Shown here one piece after another: positions 26,601-38,600 of a stretch of 64,000 nt of DNA (position 1 is its first letter; the number at the start of each line of letters is the position of its first letter). Origin of the DNA: Bursaphelenchus xylophilus (lineage: Eukaryota; Nematoda; Chromadorea; Rhabditida; Aphelenchoididae); contig CAJFCV020000001.1 in assembly GCA_904066235.2 (NCBI GenBank), positions 11,217,291 to 11,281,290 on the forward strand. The letters run 5' to 3'. The notes beneath the pieces were generated by a model that had not been told where the DNA came from, ran no database searches, and saw only the letters and a list, made by a program, of their open reading frames with translations. The translations under genes and the position numbers were made by a program.

Positions 26601-29600
26601 AGATTTTAGCGTGGCAAGTTTCAGCTTTTTTGGAATCAAATTACGCCGACACTGGGCGAAAAACTCTGATATTATACTAGACACCGGTTTTAAAAAAAGT
26701 GAATTAGTGATGACGGAGTGAATTGACAAGACATACACCATTCGAAAGCTAATCGCCTGAGATTTTAGCGTGGCAAGTTTCAGCTTTTTTGGAATCAAAT
26801 TGCGCCGACACTGGGCGAAAAACACTTATATTATACTAGACACCGGTTTTAAAAAAAGTGAATTAGTAATGACGGAGTGAATTGACAAGACATACACCAT
26901 TCGAAAGCCAATCGCCTGAGATTTTAGCATGGCAAGTTTCAGCTTTTTTGGAATCAAATTGCGCCGACACTGGGCGAAAAACTCTGATATTATACTAGAC
27001 ACCGGTTTTAAAAAAAGTGAATTAGTGATGACGGAGTGAATTGACAAGACATACACCATTCGAAAGCTAATCGCCTGAGATTTTAGCATGGCAAGTTTCA
27101 GCTTTTTTGGAATCAAATTACGCCGACACTGGGCGAAAAACTCTGATATTATACTAGACACCGGTTTTAAAAAAAGTGAATTAGTGATGACGGAGTGAAT
27201 TGACAAGACATACACCATTCGAAAGCTAATCGCCTGAGATTTTAGCGTGGCAAGTTTCAGCTTTTTTGGAATCAAATTACGCCCGCCCGAGGCCAAAAAC
27301 TCTGATATTATACTAGACACCGGTTTTAAAAAAAGGTGAATTAGTCATGAAGGAGCGAATTGACAAGACATACACCATTCGAAAGCTAATCGCCTGAGAT
27401 TTTAGCGTGGCAAGTTTCAGCTTTTTTGGAATCAAATTACGCCGACACTGGGCGAAAAACTCTGATATTATACTAGACACCGGTTTTAAAAAAAAGTGAA
27501 TTAGTGATGACGGAGTGAATTGACAAGACATACACCATTGGAAAGATAATCGCCTGAGATTTTAGCATGGCAAGTTTCAGCTTTTTTGGAATCAAATTAC
27601 GCCGACACTGGGCGAAAAACTCTGATATTATACTAGACACCGGTTTTAAAAAAAAGTGAATTAGTGATGACGGAGTGAATTGACAAGACATACACCATTC
27701 GAAAGCTAATCGCCTGAGATTTTAGCGTGGCAAGTTTCAGCTTTTTTGGAATCAAATTACGCCGACACTGGGCGAAAAACTCTGATATTATACTAGACAC
27801 CGGTTTTAAAAAAAGTGAATTAGTGATGACGGAGTGAATTGACAAGACATACACCATTCGAAAGCTAATCGCCTGAGATTTTAGCGTGGCAAGTTTCAGC
27901 TTTTTTGGAATCAAATTGCGCCGACACTGGGCGAAAAACACTTATATTATACTAGACACCGGTTTTAAAAAAAGTGAATTAGTAATGACGGAGTGAATTG
28001 ACAAGACATACACCATTCGAAAGCCAATCGCCTGAGATTTTAGCATGGCAAGTTTCAGCTTTTTTGGAATCAAATTGCGCCGACACTGGGCGAAAAACTC
28101 TGATATTATACTAGACACCGGTTTAAAAAAAAGTGAATTAGTGATGACGGAGTGAATTGACAAGACATACACCATTCGAAAGCTAATCGCCTGAGATTTT
28201 AGCATGGCAAGTTTCAGCTTTTTTGGAATCAAATTACGCCGACACTGGGCGAAAAACTCTGATATTATACTAGACACCGGTTTTAAAAAAAGTGAATTAG
28301 TGATGACGGAGTGAATTGACAAGACATACACCATTCGAAAGCTAATCGCCTGAGATTTTAGCGTGGCAAGTTTCAGCTTTTTTGGAATCAAATTACGCCC
28401 GCCCGAGGCCAAAAACTCTGATATTATACTAGACACCGGTTTTAAAAAAAGGTGAATTAGTCATGAAGGAGCGAATTGACAAGACATACACCATTCGAAA
28501 GCTAATCGCCTGAGATTTTAGCGTGGCAAGTTTCAGCTTTTTTGGAATCAAATTACGCCGACACTGGGCGAAAAACTCTGATATTATACTAGACACCGGT
28601 TTTAAAAAAAAGTGAATTAGTGATGACGGAGTGAATTGACAAGACATACACCATTCGAAAGCTAATCGCCTGAGATTTTAGCATGGCAAGTTTCAGCTTT
28701 TTTGGAATCAAATTGCGCCGACACTGGGCGAAAAACTCTGATATTATACTAGACACCGGTTTAAAAAAAAGTGAATTAGTGATGACGGAGTGAATTGACA
28801 AGACATACACCATTCGAAAGCTAATCGCCTGAGATTTTAGCATGGCAAGTTTCAGCTCTTTTGCAATCAAATTACGCCGACACTGGGCGAAAAACTCTGA
28901 TATTATACTAGACACCGGTTTTAAAAAAAAGTGAATTAGTGATGACGGAGTGAATTGACAAGACATACACCATTCGAAAGCTAATCGCCTGAGATTTTAG
29001 CGTGGCAAGTTTCAGCTTTTTTGGAATCAAATTGCGCCGACACTGGGCGAAAAACACTTATATTATACTAGACACCGGTTTTAAAAAAAGTGAATTAGTA
29101 ATGACGGAGTGAATTGACAAGACATACACCATTCGAAAGCCAATCGCCTGAGATTTTAGCATGGCAAGTTTCAGCTTTTTTGGAATCAAATTGCGCCGAC
29201 ACTGGGCGAAAAACTCTGATATTATACTAGACACCGGTTTTAAAAAAAAGTGAATTAGTGATGACGGAGTGAATTGACAAGACATAAACCATTCGAAAGC
29301 TAATCGCCTGAGATTTTAGCATGGCAAGTTTCAGCTTTTTTGGAATCAAATTACGCCGACACTGGGCGAAAAACTCTGATATTATACTAGACACCGGTTT
29401 TAAAAAAAAGTGAATTAGTGATGAAGGAGTGAATTGACATGACATACACCATTCGAAAGGTAACCTCCTAAGATTTTAGCATGGCAAGTTTCAGCTTTTT
29501 TGGAATCAAATTACGCCCGCCCGAGGCCAAAAACTCTGATATTATACTAGACACCGGTTTTAAAAAAGGTGAATTAGTCATGAAGGAGTGAATTGACAAG

Positions 29601-30540
29601 ACATACACCATTCGAAAGCTAATCGCCTGAGATTTTAGCGTGGCAAGTTTCAGCTTTTTTGGAATCAAACTACGCCCACACTGGGCGAAACACTCTGATA
29701 TTATACTAGACACCGGTTTTAAAAAAAGGTGAATTAGTGATGAAGGAGTGAATTGACAAGACATACACCATTCGAAAGCTAATCGCCTGAGATTTTAGCG
29801 TGGCAAGTTTCAGCTTTTTTGGAAGCAAATTACGCCCGCCCGAGGCCAAACACTCTGATATTATACTAGACACCGGTTTTAAAAAAAGGTGAATTAGTGA
29901 TGAAGGAGTGAATTGACAAGACATACACCATTCGAAAGCTAATCGCCTGAGATTTTAGCGTGGCAAGTTTCAGCTTTTTTGGAAGCAAATTACGCCCGCC
30001 CGAGGCCAAAAACTCTGATATTATACTAGACACCGGTTTTGAAAAAAGGTGAATTAGTGATGAAGGAGTGAATTGACAAGACATATACCATTCAAAAGCT
30101 AGTCGCCTGAGATTTTAGCATGGCAAGTTTCAGCTTTTTTGGAATCAAATTACGCCCGCCCGAGGCCAAAAACTCTGATATTATACTAGACACCGGTTTT
30201 GAAGAAAGGTGAATTAGTGATGAAGGAGTGAATTGACAAGACATACACCATTCGAAAGCTAATCGCCTGAGATTTTAGCATGGCAAGTTTCAGCTCTTTT
30301 GCAATCAAATTACGCCGACACTGGGCGAAAAACTCTGATATTATACTAGACACCGGTTTTAAAAAAAGTGAATTAGTGATGACGGAGTGAATTGACAAGA
30401 CATACACCATTCGAAAGCTAATCGCCTGAGATTTTAGCGTGGCAAGTTTCAGCTTTTTTGGAATCAAATTGCGCCGACACTGGGCGAAAAACACTTATAT
30501 TATACTAGACACCGGTTTTAAAAAAAGTGAATTAGTAATG
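23681..30540. repeat. Nested 14-, 7- and 9-monomer higher-order repeats
   Basis: The uncommon AGTAATGACGG variant acts as a tag at 23,681, 24,636, 25,911, 26,865, 27,981, 29,097 and 30,534. The intervals show a block of about 2,230 bp (23,681 to 25,911 and 24,636 to 26,865), two blocks of 1,116 bp (26,865 to 27,981 to 29,097) and one of 1,437 bp (29,097 to 30,534). A second tag, CGCCCGCCCGAGG followed by TAGTCATGAAGGAGCG, is carried along at 25,051, 27,281 and 28,397. A one-base deletion, TGGAATAAATTGCG, is shared by 23,766 and 25,996. Confidence 0.9.
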
Positions 30541-33500
30541 ACGGAGTGAATTGACAAGACATACACCATTCGAAAGCCAATCGCCTGAGATTTTAGCATG
30601 GCAAGTTTCAGCTTTTTTGGAATCAAATTGCGCCGACACTGGGCGAAAAACTCTGATATTATACTAGACACCGGTTTTAAAAAAAGTGAATTAGTGATGA
30701 CGGAGTGAATTGACAAGACATAAACCATTCGAAAGCTAATCGCCTGAGATTTTAGCATGGCAAGTTTCAGCTTTTTTGGAATCAAATTACGCCGACACTG
30801 GGCGAAAAACTCTGATATTATACTAGACACCGGTTTTAAAAAAAAGTGAATTAGTGATGAAGGAGTGAATTGACATGACATACACCATTCGAAAGGTAAC
30901 CTCCTAAGATTTTAGCATGGCAAGTTTCAGCTTTTTTGGAATCAAATTACGCCCGCCCGAGGCCAAAAACTCTGATATTATACTAGACACCGGTTTTAAA
31001 AAAAGGTGAATTAGTCATGAAGGAGTGAATTGACAAGACATACACCATTCGAAAGCTAATCGCCTGAGATTTTAGCGTGGCAAGTTTCAGCTTTTTTGGA
31101 ATCAAACTACGCCCACACTGGGCGAAACACTCTGATATTATACTAGACACCGGTTTTAAAAAAAGGTGAATTAGTGATGAAGGAGTGAATTGACAAGACA
31201 TACACCATTCGAAAGCTAATCGCCTGAGATTTTAGCGTGGCAAGTTTCAGCTTTTTTGGAAGCAAATTACGCCCGCCCGAGGCCAAACACTCTGATATTA
31301 TACTAGACACCGGTTTTAAAAAAAGGTGAATTAGTGATGAAGGAGTGAATTGACAAGACATACACCATTCGAAAGCTAATCGCCTGAGATTTTAGCGTGG
31401 CAAGTTTCAGCTTTTTTGGAAGCAAATTACGCCCGCCCGAGGCCAAAAACTCTGATATTATACTAGACACCGGTTTTGAAAAAAGGTGAATTAGTGATGA
31501 AGGAGTGAATTGACAAGACATATACCATTCAAAAGCTAGTCGCCTGAGATTTTAGCATGGCAAGTTTCAGCTTTTTTGGAATCAAATTACGCCCGCCCGA
31601 GGCCAAAAACTCTGATATTATACTAGACACCGGTTTTGAAGAAAGGTGAATTAGTGATGAAGGAGTGAATTGACAAGACATACACCATTCGAAAGCTAAT
31701 CGCCTGAGATTTTAGCATGGCAAGTTTCAGCTTTTTTGGAATCAAACTACGCCGACACTGGGCGAAAAACTCTGATATTATACTAGACACCGGTTTTAAA
31801 AAAAGTGAATTAGTGATGAAGGAGTGAATTGACAAGACATACACCATTCGAAAGCTAATCGCCTGAGATTTTAGCATGGCAAGTTTCAGCTTTTTTGGAA
31901 TCAAACTACGCCCACACTGGGCGAAACACTCTGATATTATACTAGACACCGGTTTTGAAAAAAAGTGAATTAGTGATGAAGGAGTGAATTGACAAGACAT
32001 ACACCATTCAAAAGCCAACCGCCTGAGATTTTAGCATGGCAAGCTTCAGTTTTTTTGGAATCAAACTACGCCGACACTGGGCGAAACACTCAGATATTAT
32101 ACTAGACACCGGTTTTGAAAAAAGGTGAATTAGTGATGACGGAGTGAATTGACAAGACATACACCATTCGAAAGCTAATCGCCTGAGATTTTAGCATGGC
32201 AAGTTTCAGCTTTTTTGGAATCAAACTACGCCCACACTGGGCGAAACACTCTGATATTATACTAGACACCGGTTTTGAAAAAAAGTGAATTAGTGATGAA
32301 GGAGTGAATTGACAAGACATACACCATTCAAAAGCCAACCGCCTGAGATTTTAGCATGGCAAGCTTCAGTTTTTTTGGAATCAAACTACGCCGACACTGG
32401 GCGAAACACTCAGATATTATACTAGACACCGGTTTTGAAAAAAGGTGAATTAGTGATGACGGAGTGAATTGACAAGACATACACCATTCGAAAGGTAACC
32501 TCCTAAGATTTTACCATGGCAAGTTTCAGCTTTTTTGGATTCAAACTACGCCCACACTGGGCGAAACACTCTGATATTATACTAGACACCGGTTTTGAAA
32601 AAAGGTGAATTAGTGATGACGGAGTGAATTGACAAGACATACACCATTCGAAAGGTAACCTCCTAAGATTTTACCATGGCAAGTTTCAGCTTTTTTGGAA
32701 TCAAACTACGCCCACACTGGGCGAAACACTCTGATATTATACTAGACACCGGTTTTGAAAAAAGGTGAATTAGTGATGACGGAGTGAATTGACAAGACAT
32801 ACACCATTCGAAAGCTAATCGCCTGAGATTTTAGCATGGCAAGTTTCAGCTTTTTTGGAATCAAACTACGCCCACACTGGGCGAAACACTCTGATATTAT
32901 ACTAGACACCGGTTTTGAAAAAAAGTGAATTAGTGATGAAGGAGTGAATTGACAAGACATACACCATTCAAAAGCCAACCGCCTGAGATTTTAGCATGGC
33001 AAGCTTCAGTTTTTTTGGAATCAAACTACGCCGACACTGGGCGAAACACTCAGATATTATACTAGACACCGGTTTTGAAAAAAGGTGAATTAGTGATGAC
33101 GGAGTGAATTGACAAGACATACACCATTCGAAAGGTAACCTCCTAAGATTTTACCATGGCAAGTTTCAGCTTTTTTGGATTCAAACTACGCCCACACTGG
33201 GCGAAACACTCTGATATTATACTAGACACCGGTTTTGAAAAAAGGTGAATTAGTGATGACGGAGTGAATTGACAAGACATACACCATTCGAAAGGTAACC
33301 TCCTAAGATTTTACCATGGCAAGTTTCAGCTTTTTTGGAATCAAACTACGCCCACACTGGGCGAAACACTCTGATATTATACTAGACACCGGTTTTGAAA
33401 AAAGGTGAATTAGTGATGACGGAGTGAATTGACAAGACATACACCATTCGAAAGGTAACCTCCTAAGATTTTACCATGGCAAGTTTCAGCTTTTTTGGAT

Positions 33501-35640
33501 TCAAACTACGCCCACACTGGGCGAAACACTCTGATATTATACTAGACACCGGTTTTAAAAAAAGGTGAATTAGTGATGAAGGAGTGAATTGACAAGACAT
33601 ACATTATTCGAAAGCTAGTCGCCTGAAATTTTAGCATGGCAAGTTTCAGCTTTTTTGGATTCAAACTACGCCCACACTGGGCGAAACACTCTGATATTAT
33701 ACTAGACACCGGTTTTAAAAAAAGTGAATTAGTGATGAAGGAGTGAATTGACAAGACATACACCATTCAAAAGCTAGTCGCCTGTGATTTTAGCATGGCA
33801 AGTTTCAGCTTTTTTGGAATCAAATTACGCCCGCCCGAGGCCAAAAACTCTGATATTATACTAGACACCGGTTTTAAAAAAAGTGAATTAGTGATGAAGG
33901 ACTGAATTGACAAGACATACACCATTCGAAAGCTAATCGCCTGAGATTTTAGCATGGCAAGTTTCAGCTTTTTTGGAATCAAACTACGCCGACACTGGGC
34001 GAAAAACTCTGATATTATACTAGACACCGGTTTTAAAAAAAAGTGAATTAGTGATGAAGGAGTGAATTGACAAGACATACACCATTCAAAAGCTAGTCGC
34101 CTGTGATTTTAGCATGGCAAGTTTCAGCTTTTTTGGAATCAAATTACGCCCGCCCGAGGCCAAAAACTCTGATATTATACTAGACACCGGTTTTAAAAAA
34201 AGTGAATTAGTGATGAAGGACTGAATTGACAAGACATACACCATTCGAAAGCTAATCGCCTGAGATTTTAGCATGGCAAGTTTCAGCTTTTTTGGAATCA
34301 AACTACGCCGACACTGGGCGAAAAACTCTGATATTATACTAGACACCGGTTTTAAAAAAAGTGAATTAGTGATGAAGGAGTGAATTGACAAGACAAACAC
34401 CATTCAAAAGCTAGTCGCCTGAGATTTTAGCATGGCAAGTTTCAGCTTTTTTGGAATCAAATTACGCCCGCCCGAGGCCAAAAACTCTGATATTATACTA
34501 GACACCGGTTTTGAAAAAAGGTGAATTAGTGATGAAGGAGTGAATTGACAAGACATACACCATTCAAAAGCTAGTCGCCTGTGATTTTAGCATGGCAAGT
34601 TTCAGCTTTTTTGGAATCAAATTACGCCCGCCCGAGGCCAAAAACTCTGATATTATACTAGACACCGGTTTTGAAAAAAGGTGAATTAGTGATGAAGGAG
34701 TGAATTGACAAGACATACACCATTCAAAAGCTAATCGCCTGAGATTTTAGCATGGCAAGTTTGAGCTTTTTTGGAATCAAACTACGCCGACACTGGGCGA
34801 AAAACTCTGATATTATACTAGACACCGGTTTTAAAAAAAAGTGAATTAGTGATGAAGGAGTGAATTGACAAGACATACACCATTCAAAAGCTAGTCGCCT
34901 GAGATTTTAGCATGGCAAGTTTCAGCTTTTTTGGAATCAAATTACGCCCGCCCGAGGCCAAAAACTCTGATATTATACTAGACACCGGTTTTAAAAAAAG
35001 TGAATTAGTGATGAAGGAGTGAATTGACAAGACATACACCATTCGAAAGCTAATCGCCTGAGATTTTAGCATGGCAAGTTTCAGCTTTTTTGGAATCAAA
35101 TTACGCCCGCCCGAGGCCAAAAACTCTGATATTATACTAGACACCGGTTTAAAAAAAAAGTGAATTAGTGATGAAGGAGTGAATTGACAAGACATACACC
35201 ATTCGAAAGCTAATCGCCTGAGATTTTAGCATGGCAAGTTTCAGCTTTTTTGGAATCAAACTACGCCCACACTGGGCGAAACACTCTGATATTATACTAG
35301 ACACCGGTTTTGAAAAAAGTGAATTAGTGATGAAGGAGTGAATTGACAAGACATACACCATTCAAAAGCCAACCGCCTGAGATTTTAGCATGGCAAGTTT
35401 CAGCTTTTTTGGAATCAAACTACGCCGACACTGGGCGAAACACTCAGATATTATACTAGACACCGGTTTTAAAAAAAAGTGAATTAGTGATGAAGGAGTG
35501 AATTGACAAGACATACACCATTCGAAAGCTAATCGCCTGAGATTTTAGCATGGCAAGTTTCAGCTTTTTTGGAATCAAATTACGCCCGCCCGAGGCCAAA
35601 AACTCTGATATTATACTAGACACCGGTTTTGAAAAAAAGG
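29441..35640. repeat. Satellite domain II: transition to 160-bp variants
   Basis: From about 29,400 GATGACGG gives way to GATGAAGG, A-tracts become GTTTTGAAAAAAGG or GTTTTAAAAAAAGG, and monomer length settles at 160. The first AAAGGTAACCTCCTAAG monomer starts at 29,455, and its partner at 30,891 is one 1,436-bp unit away. The CGCCCACACTGGGCGAAACACTC form becomes frequent. Dimer and tetramer units of 320 and 640 bp occupy 32.0-33.5 kb: AAGCTTCAGTTTT is at 32,041, 32,361 and 33,001, and TTTTGGATTCAAAC ends near 32,545, 33,185, 33,505 and 33,665. Confidence 0.85.
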
Positions 35641-38600
35641 TGAATTAGTGATGAAGGAGTGAATTGACATGACATACACGTTTCGAAAGGTAACCTCCTA
35701 AGATTTTAGCATGGCAAGTTTCAGCTTTTTTGGAATCAAACTACGCCGACACTGGGCGAAAAACTCTGATATTATACTCGACACCGGTTTGAAAAAAAGT
35801 GAATTAGTGATGAAGGAGTGAATTGACATGACATACACCATTCGAAAGGTAACCCCTAAGATTTTACCATGGCAAGTTTCAGCTTTTTTGGAATCAAATT
35901 ACGCCCGCCCGAGGCCAAAAACTCTGATATTATACTAGACACCAGTTTTAAAAAAAGGTGAATTAGTGATGAAGGAGTGAATTGACATGACATACACGTT
36001 TCGAAAGGTAACCTCCTAAGATTTTAGCATGGCAAGTTTCAGCTTTTTTGGAATCAAACTACGCCGACACTGGGCGAAAAACTCTGATATTATACTCGAC
36101 ACCGGTTTGAAAAAAAGTGAATTAGTGATGAAGGAGTGAATTGACATGACATACACGTTTCGAAAGGTAACCTCCTAAGATTTTAGCATGGCAAGTTTCA
36201 GCTTTTTTGGAATCAAACTACGCCGACACTGGGCGAAAAACTCTGATATTATACTCGACACCGGTTTGAAAAAAAGTGAATTAGTGATGAAGGAGTGAAT
36301 TGACATGACATACACCATTCGAAAGGTAACCTCCTAAGATTTTAGCATGGCAAGTTTCAGCTTTTTTGGAATCAAACTACGCCGACACTGGGCGAAAAAC
36401 TCTGATATTATACTCGACACCGGTTTGAAAAAAAGTGAATTAGTGATGAAGGAGTGAATTGACATGACATACACCATTCGAAAGGTAACCCCTAAGATTT
36501 TACCATGGCAAGTTTCAGCTTTTTTGGAATCAAATTACGCCCGCCCGAGGCCAAAAACTCTGATATTATACTAGACACCAGTTTTAAAAAAAGGTGAATT
36601 AGTGATGAAGGAGTGAATTGACATGACATACACGTTTCGAAAGGTAACCTCCTAAGATTTTAGCATGGCAAGTTTCAGCTTTTTTGGAATCAAACTACGC
36701 CGACACTGGGCGAAAAACTCTGATATTATACTCGACACCGGTTTGAAAAAAAGTGAATTAGTGATGAAGGAGTGAATTGACATGACATACACCATTCGAA
36801 AGGTAACCTCCTAAGATTTTACCATGGCAAGTTTCAGCTTTTTTGGAATCAAATTACGCCCGCCCGAGGCCAAAAACTCTGATATTATACTAGACACCGG
36901 TTTTAAAAAAAGGTGAATTAGTGATGAAGGAGTGAATTGACATGACATACACGTTTCGAAAGGTAACCTCCTAAGATTTTAGCATGGCAAGTTTCAGCTT
37001 TTTTGGAATCAAACTACGCCGACACTGGGCGAAAAACTCTGATATTATACTCGACACCGGTTTGAAAAAAAGTGAATTAGTGATGAAGGAGTGAATTGAC
37101 ATGACATACACGTTTCGAAAGGTAACCTCCTAAGATTTTAGCATGGCAAGTTTCAGCTTTTTTGGAATCAAACTACGCCGACACTGGGCGAAAAACTCTG
37201 ATATTATACTCGACACCGGTTTGAAAAAAAGTGAATTAGTGATGAAGGAGTGAATTGACATGACATACACCATTCGAAAGGTAACCTCCTAAGATTTTAG
37301 CATGGCAAGTTTCAGCTTTTTTGGAATCAAACTACGCCGACACTGGGCGAAAAACTCTGATATTATACTCGACACCGGTTTGAAAAAAAGTGAATTAGTG
37401 ATGAAGGAGTGAATTGACATGACATACACCATTCGAAAGGTAACCCCCTAAGATTTTACCATGGCAAGTTTCAGCTTTTTTGGAATCAAATTACGCCCGC
37501 CCGAGGCCAAAAACTCTGATATTATACTAGACACCAGTTTTAAAAAAAGGTGAATTAGTGATGAAGGAGTGAATTGACATGACATACACGTTTCGAAAGG
37601 TAACCTCCTAAGATTTTAGCATGGCAAGTTTCAGCTTTTTTGGAATCAAACTACGCCGACACTGGGCGAAAAACTCTGATATTATACTCGACACCGGTTT
37701 GAAAAAAAGTGAATTAGTGATGAAGGAGTGAATTGACATGACATACACCATTCGAAAGGTAACCTCCTAAGATTTTACCATGGCAAGTTTCAGCTTTTTT
37801 GGAATCAAATTACGCCCGCCCGAGGCCAAAAACTCTGATATTATACTAGACACCGGTTTTAAAAAAAGGTGAATTAGTGATGAAGGAGTGAATTGACATG
37901 ACATACACGTTTCGAAAGGTAACCTCCTAAGATTTTAGCATGGCAAGTTTCAGCTTTTTTGGAATCAAACTACGCCGACACTGGGCGAAAAACTCTGATA
38001 TTATACTCGACACCGGTTTGAAAAAAAGTGAATTAGTGATGAAGGAGTGAATTGACATGACATACACCATTCGAAAGGTAACCCCCTAAGATTTTACCAT
38101 GGCAAGTTTCAGCTTTTTTGGAATCAAATTACGCCCGCCCGAGGCCAAAAACTCTGATATTATACTAGACACCAGTTTTAAAAAAAGGTGAATTAGTGAT
38201 GAAGGAGTGAATTGACATGACATACACGTTTCGAAAGGTAACCTCCTAAGATTTTAGCATGGCAAGTTTCAGCTTTTTTGGAATCAAACTACGCCGACAC
38301 TGGGCGAAAAACTCTGATATTATACTCGACACCGGTTTGAAAAAAAGTGAATTAGTGATGAAGGAGTGAATTGACATGACATACACGTTTCGAAAGGTAA
38401 CCTCCTAAGATTTTACCATGGCAAGTTTCAGCTTTTTTGGAATCAAATTACGCCCGCCCGAGGCCAAAAACTCTGATATTATACTAGACACCGGTTTTAA
38501 AAAAAGGTGAATTAGTGATGAAGGAGTGAATTGACATGACATACACGTTTCGAAAGGTAACCTCCTAAGATTTTAGCATGGCAAGTTTCAGCTTTTTTGG

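Larger units (their letters stand above)
1..29440. repeat. Satellite domain I: homogeneous 159-bp family
   Basis: Most monomers here are exactly 159 bp, with GTGATGACGGAG and the A-type GCTAATCGCCTGAG or GATAATCGCCTGAG block. Local variants include CCTATCG for CCATTCG, AGCTCTTTTGCAATC, AGCGTGGC, AACACTTATATT for AACTCTGATATT, and T3A8 or T4A8 in place of T4A7. The CGCCCGCCCGAGG patch appears only three times before 29.4 kb, near 25,050, 27,280 and 28,396. The homogeneity suggests this is nearer the array interior and has been homogenised more recently than the right half. That is an inference from the variant distribution. Confidence 0.85.
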
